Shown here in pieces: positions 1 to 6,400 of a stretch of DNA of 6,787 nt; the first letter of the stretch is position 1, and the number at the start of each line of letters is the position of its first letter. A model generated the notes under the pieces. It made no database searches. It had not been told where the DNA came from and worked only from the letters and a program-made list of their open reading frames with translations. Source of the DNA: Clostridium sp. UBA1056 (GTDB lineage: Bacteria; Bacillota; Clostridia; Clostridiales; Clostridiaceae); the NCBI GenBank assembly GCA_002316385.1, contig DCDL01000055.1, positions 1 to 6,787 on the forward strand. The letters are read 5' to 3'. A program made the translations under genes and the position numbers.

Positions 1-1
1 A

Positions 2-55
2 GAAGTTAGCAAAACTGCTGTAGAAGATTTAATAAATAGAATAAATAATAAATAA
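2..55 (+). CDS. 3' end of an unidentified upstream gene (partial)
   Basis: Reading from base 2, one frame stays open for 17 codons and ends in TAA at 53-55. The encoded tail is EVSKTAVEDLINRINNK, a charged, probably helical C-terminus. The other two forward frames hit stops within the first 23 bases. A strong intrinsic terminator begins 12 bases after the stop, which is what the end of a transcription unit should look like. This supports a real gene lying mostly outside the window. The fragment is too short to assign a family or function. The terminator suggests it is not co-transcribed with the large protease gene that follows. Confidence 0.55.
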   Translation, partial: EVSKTAVEDLINRINNK

Positions 56-66
56 GAAATGCCCAC

Positions 67-108
67 AATAAAAATATCCTAGGAAAAATAGACTAGGATA
101 TTTTTATT
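67..108 (+). terminator. Rho-independent terminator, possibly bidirectional
   Basis: Bases 67-82 and 93-108 form a perfect 16-bp inverted repeat around a 10-base loop (83-92). The core is TATCCTAG pairing with CTAGGATA. The right arm carries TTTTT at 101-105 and the left arm carries AAAAA at 70-74, so either strand would make a hairpin ending in a U-run. It sits just after the stop codon at 53-55. It should end upstream transcription and insulate the protease gene. The stem is AT-rich apart from its CCTAG/CTAGG core. Confidence 0.85.
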
Positions 109-144
109 CAAATCTTACTTCCATATTTTTGAATTTAAGTATTT

Positions 145-175
145 TTGTACATGTTTATCAAGGAGACAATATAAT
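145..175 (+). promoter_or_regulatory. Candidate sigma-A-type promoter of the protease gene
   Basis: A perfect TATAAT lies at 170-175. The best -35 partner is TTGTAC at 145-150, which matches consensus only in its TTG and leaves a long 19-base spacer. Transcription would start near 182 and give a leader of roughly 145 bases before the ATG at 328. No extended TGn motif precedes the -10 box. The position, between an upstream terminator and the gene, is sensible, but the weak -35 and long spacer mean strength or activator dependence cannot be judged. The -10 box overlaps the start codon of a mini-ORF (174-218), so the two readings compete. Confidence 0.4.
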
Positions 176-218
176 GGATAAAAGTTTCAATTATGAGTTT
201 ATAGTTCTATTGGCATAG
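174..218 (+). CDS. Possible 14-residue leader ORF
   Basis: AAGGAG at 160-165 is followed after 8 bases by ATG at 174, opening a 14-codon frame (MDKSFNYEFIVLLA) that stops with TAG at 216-218. The Shine-Dalgarno and spacing are better than those of many real genes. However, the ATG lies inside the TATAAT at 170-175. If that TATAAT is the active promoter, the transcript would start downstream and the mini-ORF would not be translated. It would need a promoter further upstream. It has no recognised function. It could be a leader peptide, the remnant of an old gene start, or chance. Confidence 0.2.
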   Translation: MDKSFNYEFIVLLA

Positions 219-221
219 AGT
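204..221 (+). promoter_or_regulatory. Small leader hairpin
   Basis: TCTAT at 206-210 pairs with ATAGA at 215-219 around the four-base loop TGGC. Two further G-U wobble pairs extend it to 204-221. It covers the stop codon of the mini-ORF and would lie in the 5' leader of the protease transcript. It is short and has no U-run, so it is not a terminator. It resembles no riboswitch known to me. It may be a minor stabilising structure or a chance inverted repeat. Confidence 0.2.
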
Positions 222-315
222 AGGACATATGATTAATTTCTTAAATGTAAAAAAGTAAACAAATATGAATAATTTAAAAAAATGTGAATATTATTTAATA
301 ATTTACTACGATATT

Positions 316-322
316 AAGGGGG
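316..322 (+). promoter_or_regulatory. Ribosome binding site that fixes the start at 328
   Basis: AAGGGGG differs from the AAGGAGG consensus at one base and lies 5 bases before ATG 328. The longer in-frame reading from ATG 265 has no Shine-Dalgarno upstream and would add 21 residues in front of a normal signal peptide. This site therefore favours 328 as the true start. Confidence 0.85.
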
Positions 323-327
323 AAAAA

Positions 328-426
328 ATGAAAAACAAGTATTTAAGAAGTATTATAGCTACTACATTTGCAGTTAGTATGATGACCACATCTATATTTA
401 CCAATAACATATTGGTAGCATATGGA
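328..426 (+). other. Signal peptide coding region
   Basis: Residues 1-33 have a Lys/Arg n-region (MKNKYLR), a hydrophobic core (about 9-31) and a likely signal peptidase I cut near A31-G33, before DTGNEQ. There is no YSIRK-GxxS motif of the kind carried by some Gram-positive wall proteins. The exact cleavage site cannot be set by eye. Confidence 0.85.
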
Positions 427-3400
427 GATACAGGTAATGAACAAACATTAGACATAAGTAAGGCTCATTTAATGAATTTTAGAGAAGAAGAAAGGCTAAT
501 TGATAGAATTGATTCAAATCTAGAAATGGATTTAGAGATGAGTCATAAAACAGATGAAGAAGTAACAATTATTGTTGAGTTAGAAAGTGAACCAGTGATA
601 GAACACTATATAAAGGAAGATGGGACAAGTAATGTACAGTCATTTATAGGTTCTTCAAAGGGAAAAAGAATTTCTAATGACTTATTAAAAGAACAAGAAA
701 CTGTAACAAATAGAATATTATCAAAAGCGTCTTCAGAGATAGAAATACAAGCTGAGTATACTGTTGCAATGAATGGATTTGCACTAAAAGCAAAGTTTGG
801 GGATTTAAAAACAATTAAAGAAACAGAAGGAGTAAAAAATGCTTTTGTTGCAACTATTTATGATTTGCCAACACAGCCAGAAGTAGAAAATCAGCCAACT
901 ATGGTTAATAGTGGTGGAACTATTGGTGCAACTGAAGCAAACACATCAGGGTATACAGGGAAGGGAACAGTAGTTGCAGTAGTGGATTCAGGATTAGCTG
1001 TAGAGCATGAAGCATTTCAAAATAAGCCTGAAAATTCGAAATATTCATCCGAAGATATCGCTAAAATTATGAGTAATAACAATATGAATGCTAAAGGAAA
1101 TGTATATAAGAGTGAAAAAGTTCCTTTTGCATATGACTATGCAGATAAAGATGATAATCCGGCTGATGCAGGAAGTCATGGCACCCACGTAGCAGGTACA
1201 GTAGCAGCAAATGCAGAGCTAGTAAGAGGTGTTGCTCCAGATGCACAACTTATGATTATGAAAGTGTTTAGTAGTAAGGGTGGAGGTGCATCAGATTACA
1301 ATATACTTGCTGCTTTAGATGATGCTGTAGCTTTAGGTGTAGATTCAATCAATATGAGTCTTGGCTCTCCAGCTGGATTTACAGAAGAAGCTTATGAAGT
1401 CTTAAATTCTACCTACAATAGGGTGGCAGCGGCAGGTATTAATTTAATATGTGCAGCTGGTAATGAATACAGTTCAACTTTGCATTCTAAATTGGGGGAT
1501 CTTCCTTTAATAACAAATCCAGATAACAGTGTAGTTGGTTCTCCTTCAACTTATAATGCAGCAACTTCAGTTGCAAGTATAAACAATAATAAAACTTTCT
1601 CACCATACTTTTTAATGGATAAAGTAAAAATTAAATATGCCGATCCAAATCAAGGAAATAAAAAAATCTTTAGCTCTCTTGAAGGAGAAGCAGTGGAATA
1701 TGTAGTTGTTCCAGGTGTAGGAACAAAAGAAGACTTTAGTACTGTAGATGTATCAGGAAAAGTTGCATTAGTACAGCGTGGATCTATAAACTTTACAGAT
1801 AAGGAGAAAAATGCCAAAAACGCCAATGCATCTGGTTTAATTATTTATGACAATATAGATGGTGCTTTAACTAGCATGCAAACTGATGGACTTTTACCTA
1901 TGATTTTCATTTCAAAGTCAAATGGTGAAATGCTAGTTCAACAAGAATCTAAAAAAATATCTATAGCAAAATCTTATATAGAAAATTTTCAAGATGATAC
2001 ATGTGGGTTAATGTCTGATTTTTCATCTTGGGGAGTAACTGCTGATTTAAAATTAAAGCCTGAAATTACAGGTCCTGGTGGAGGAATTTACTCTACTTTA
2101 TCAAATGGGGGATATGGATCTATGAATGGTACATCTATGGCAAGTCCCCATGTAGCTGGTGCAACAGCAGTTGTAAGACAATATTTGAAACAAAATGAAA
2201 AATTCAAGGGGTTATCATTAAAAGAGCAAGAAGATTTATTAATTAACTTATTAATGAGTACATCAACTTCAGTAATTGATGCTGATGGAGTTGCATATTC
2301 ACCTCGTAAGCAAGGTTCTGGGCTTTTTAATGTTAACAGTGCAATAAAAACAGGGGCCTACTTAACTGCAAGTGTTGGAAAACCAAAGGCTGAATTAGGT
2401 GATAGCTTAACTGGCGAATATTCATTTAACTTTGATGTTAATAATATTTCTGATGAATCATTAACGTATACAGTAGATACTACTGTTTTAACAGAAAAAA
2501 TATTATCTAAAGAGGAAGGAAAATTTTTTGCTCAAGCTTCAGATAAACTGGATGATTCAAAGGTAACAGTTACAGTGGCTGGTGAAGAAGGCAATAATAT
2601 TACAGTTGGAGCAGGAGAGAAAAAAACAATTACAGTTTCTTTAAAACTTACAGAGAAAGCTAAAAATGAACTAAAAATTTGTGAAAATGGAACATTTATA
2701 GATGGATTTGTTACACTTATTTCTAATAATGAGGATAAAATTAATCTTAATATTCCATTCTTGGGATTCTATGGAGAGTGGAAGTCTATACCATTGTTTG
2801 ACAATACAATATATGATAACCAAAAAGCAGCTATGTATGAAACAACTCTTGGATATTTTAATAATAGTACAGGAAAAGGGAATTATCTTGGCGTAAATGG
2901 TTTTACTGGGAAAGATCAGCCTATAATAGCTAATAAAGATAAAATTGCTATTGGTCCTAACATTGATGGTTCTTATTCTGTAAATGCATTAGTTGGATTA
3001 TTAAGAAATACTGAAGAGGTAAGTTATTCAGTAATGGATAGTAAAGGAAATGAAATTTATAAAAATAAGGGTAAAAGAGAAAAGAAGTCATTATATAATA
3101 GTAATCTTGGAAAGATTACTTATGCTATAGATAACAATGGCTGGGATAGTATAAATAGCAAAGGTAATAAGCCTTTTGAAGATGGAGTTTACACTTATAA
3201 AATAAGCGGAATGCCAGTAGGTGGGGAAACTAAGGATTTACAAGAGGTTGAAATACCGGTTACTATTGATACAAAAGTTCCTGAATTAGTAAAGGCTAAA
3301 GTTGAAATAGTTGATGGTTCAAAGTATTTAGATATAACTTTGAAAGATAACCATTACTTACAAGCAATGCAATTAGAAGATGGAAAAGGAAACACTTTGA

Positions 3401-6400
3401 CAAAGATTATTCCATTAGATAAGGACAAGCCAGGGGTGGAATATGAGGAAGTATTTAAACTAGATGGTATAGAAGCAAAGGACATAAAAGTTATAGCCAT
3501 AGATTATGCTAAAAATGTACTAGAATCTGAGCCTATTGAATTAGTTGAAGGCTCAGTTGATCCTAAGAGTGTTACTTTGAATGATAAGGATGTGACCTTA
3601 GCAGAAGGTTCAGAGTTCCAGATGAATGCCAGCATAAATCCGTATAATTCAAAAGATAAAACTTTAACATGGTCTTCTTCTAATGAGGATGTTGCAACTG
3701 TAAGTAAAACAGGTTATGTGAAGGCATTAACTAAAGGAGAAACTACCATTACGGTTTCTACAGTAAATGGAAAAACAGACTCTACTAAATTAACTGTTGT
3801 TAATAAAGATGAACTTACTACTGAGTTGAAAGCGCCTTATATAATTTATGAGGATGGTAATTATAAACTTCCAGCAAATTTATCAGGAAAAACTGTTGTT
3901 ATAAAAGATACAGCTAAGAAAGTATCTATTACTGGTAATAATGAAAATACAGCAAGTAATCCATATAATAATGTAGATGTCAATTGTGAAGGTAACGTAG
4001 ATTTTACAATTAACAATTTTAATACTAATGTAACCGCATTCTTTAAAAATGCTATTGAATTTAAAGGAACTAATAATACTCTGACCTTAAAAGGTGATAA
4101 TACGCTTACAAGTACAGCTAATTACTCAGAACGAGCTATTATAAGTGTGGATTATGGAAAAGAACTTGAGATTCTGGGTAAGGGTACACTAAATATTAAG
4201 TCAGCACAGAGTAATTATGGATCATGTATTGGCGGTGGAAGTTCAGCAGGTATTATGGATTCTGGTACAATAAATATAAGTGATGGCGTTATTAATGTAA
4301 CCACAAATGGAGCAGGTGCAGCAATAGGTGGTGGAAATAGTGGTATTGCAAGTAATATAAATATAAGTGGTGGTAAAGTAACTGCTATTTCAGATGTTAA
4401 GAATTATATTGGTTCTGCAGCTATTGGTAGCGGATCAAATGCAAAGAATCCTAATGCTATATCAGCATCAATTCAAGTTACGGGTGGTGAAGTTATAGCT
4501 AGTAATAATGGTTCAGGTGCGGCTATAGGTGATTGCTATGGAGGTAGTACTGACTATAATGTATTAATTTCAGGTGGATATGTAAATGCACAAACAACTA
4601 GTACAAGTTCATATTCAGCAGGAGCGGCCATAGGAGCAGGATCATCATCAAAAGGTAAAATAGCAATAAATATTTCAGGAGGGGTTGTAGATGCAACTTC
4701 TACAAGTAAAGGTGCAGCTATTGGTGGAGCTGCTGGTAGTGAGGCTGGAACAATAAACATTGAGGGTGGTACTATCACTGCAACTTCAAGTGATTATGGT
4801 GCAGCAATAGGTAATGGTTATAGAGGTAAAAAACAAGATATAACCATATTAAAAGGAACAGTAAAAGCCACATCAACAGGAATAGGAGCAGCTATAGGTA
4901 AAGGTGAAGATGGAGAAGAATGCACATTAACAGAAATGAATGGATTAACCCCTTATGAAGTAACAGTCTTAGCACCTAATGTTACCAGTGTTAAAGTTGA
5001 TGGAGTAGATTGGAATATAACAAAAGGACATAAAGACGATGAAAATATTTATTTATATCTATCAGAAAAATCAGTACCATACAGAGTAGAAGTATCAAGT
5101 GGAGATAAAGTTATTGTTTACATGGTAACAGTAGAAGCAGGTGGTAATATAATTATAGAAAAAGAAGCTGATACTACACCTCCAATAGCTCCAAGTATAA
5201 CAGAAGAAAAGGGAATAGTGACATTGATACCAGCAGATGAAGATACATTAAGAATGGAATATAGTTTTGATAAAGAAACATGGACGGCTTATACAGAGCC
5301 TGTAAGAGTTCCGGAAAAAGGAACAATATATGTAAGAGCTATAGATGAAGCTGGTAATATAAGTGAAGTATCAAGCTATACAGTACCAGATAGAACAGCA
5401 CCAGGAGTACCGCTTCTTAGTATAAAAGATGGAAAAATAATATTAGTAGCAGCAGATGAAGATACTGAAAGGATAGAATATAGTTTTGATAAAGAAACAT
5501 GGACTACTTATACAGAACCTGTAAAAGTGGAAGAAAAAGCAACTATTTATGTGAGAGCTTTAGACGCAGCTGGCAATATAAGTGGAGTATTAACTTATGT
5601 AGTACAAGATACAATAGCACCTGTAGCACCACAGATAAAAGAAGAAAAAGGTATAGTCACATTAATAGCAGCAGATGAAGATACAGCAAAAATGGAGTAT
5701 AGCTTAGATAATAAAACGTGGACTTCCTATACAGAACCTGTAAAAGTGGAAGAAAAATCAACAATATATGTAAGAGCTATAGATAAAAGTGACAATGTAA
5801 GTGGAGTAGTATCATATACAGTGCCAGATAGAACAGCACCTAAACCTCCAGTTGTAGCTGAAAAAGATGGAAAAATAACATTAACAGCAGCAGATGAAGA
5901 TACAGCCAAAATAGAGTATAGCTTAGATGATAAAACATGGACTTCCTATACAGAACCTGTAAAGGTGGAAGAAAAAGCAACTATTTATGCAAGAGCTATA
6001 GATGAATCTGGAAATATAAGTGTGGTAGCAGCATATAGAGTGCTAGACAGAACAGCACCTAAATCTCCAGTTGTAGCTGAAAAAGATGGAAAAATCACAT
6101 TAACAGCAGTAGATGAAGATACAGCCAAAATAGAGTATAGCTTAGATAATAAAACATGGACTTCCTATACAGAACCTGTAAAAGTGGAAGAAAAATCAAC
6201 TATTTATGCAAGAGCTATAGATAAGAGTGGCAATGTAAGTGAAGTAGTAGAATATAAGGTTCCAGATAGAACAGCACCTAAATCTCCAGTTATAACTGAG
6301 AAAGATGGTGTAGTAACATTAACAGCAGTAGATGAAGATACAGCAAAAATAGAATATAGCTTAGATAATAAAACGTGGACTTCCTATACAGAACCTGTAA

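Noticed and set aside
210..238. Second promoter using TTGGCA (210-215) as -35.
   Set aside because: The good -10-like TATGAT at 228-233 is only 12 bases away, and the hexamers at proper spacing match poorly.
290..302. Palindrome ATTATTTAATAAT upstream of the RBS as an operator.
   Set aside because: It is made only of A and T in a very AT-rich leader, so it is expected by chance, and it matches no regulator site I know.
265..327. In-frame N-terminal extension of the protease from ATG 265 (MNNLKKCEYYLI...).
   Set aside because: There is no Shine-Dalgarno before 265, the added residues would bury the signal peptide, and a good RBS sits 5 bases before ATG 328.
2702..2896. Open frame of 64 codons on the + strand inside the protease gene.
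   Set aside because: It lies wholly within the Fn3-like coding region in another frame, lacks an RBS and has no recognisable protein features.
4554..4778. Antisense open frame over the AAIG solenoid.
   Set aside because: The Pro/Ala-rich product is the mirror of Gly/Ala codons on the coding strand; there is no RBS or promoter and it is fully overlapped by a clear gene.
5727..5909. Antisense open frame over repeat units 3-4.
   Set aside because: It spans parts of two repeat units and reflects their repeated codon pattern, with no independent gene signals.
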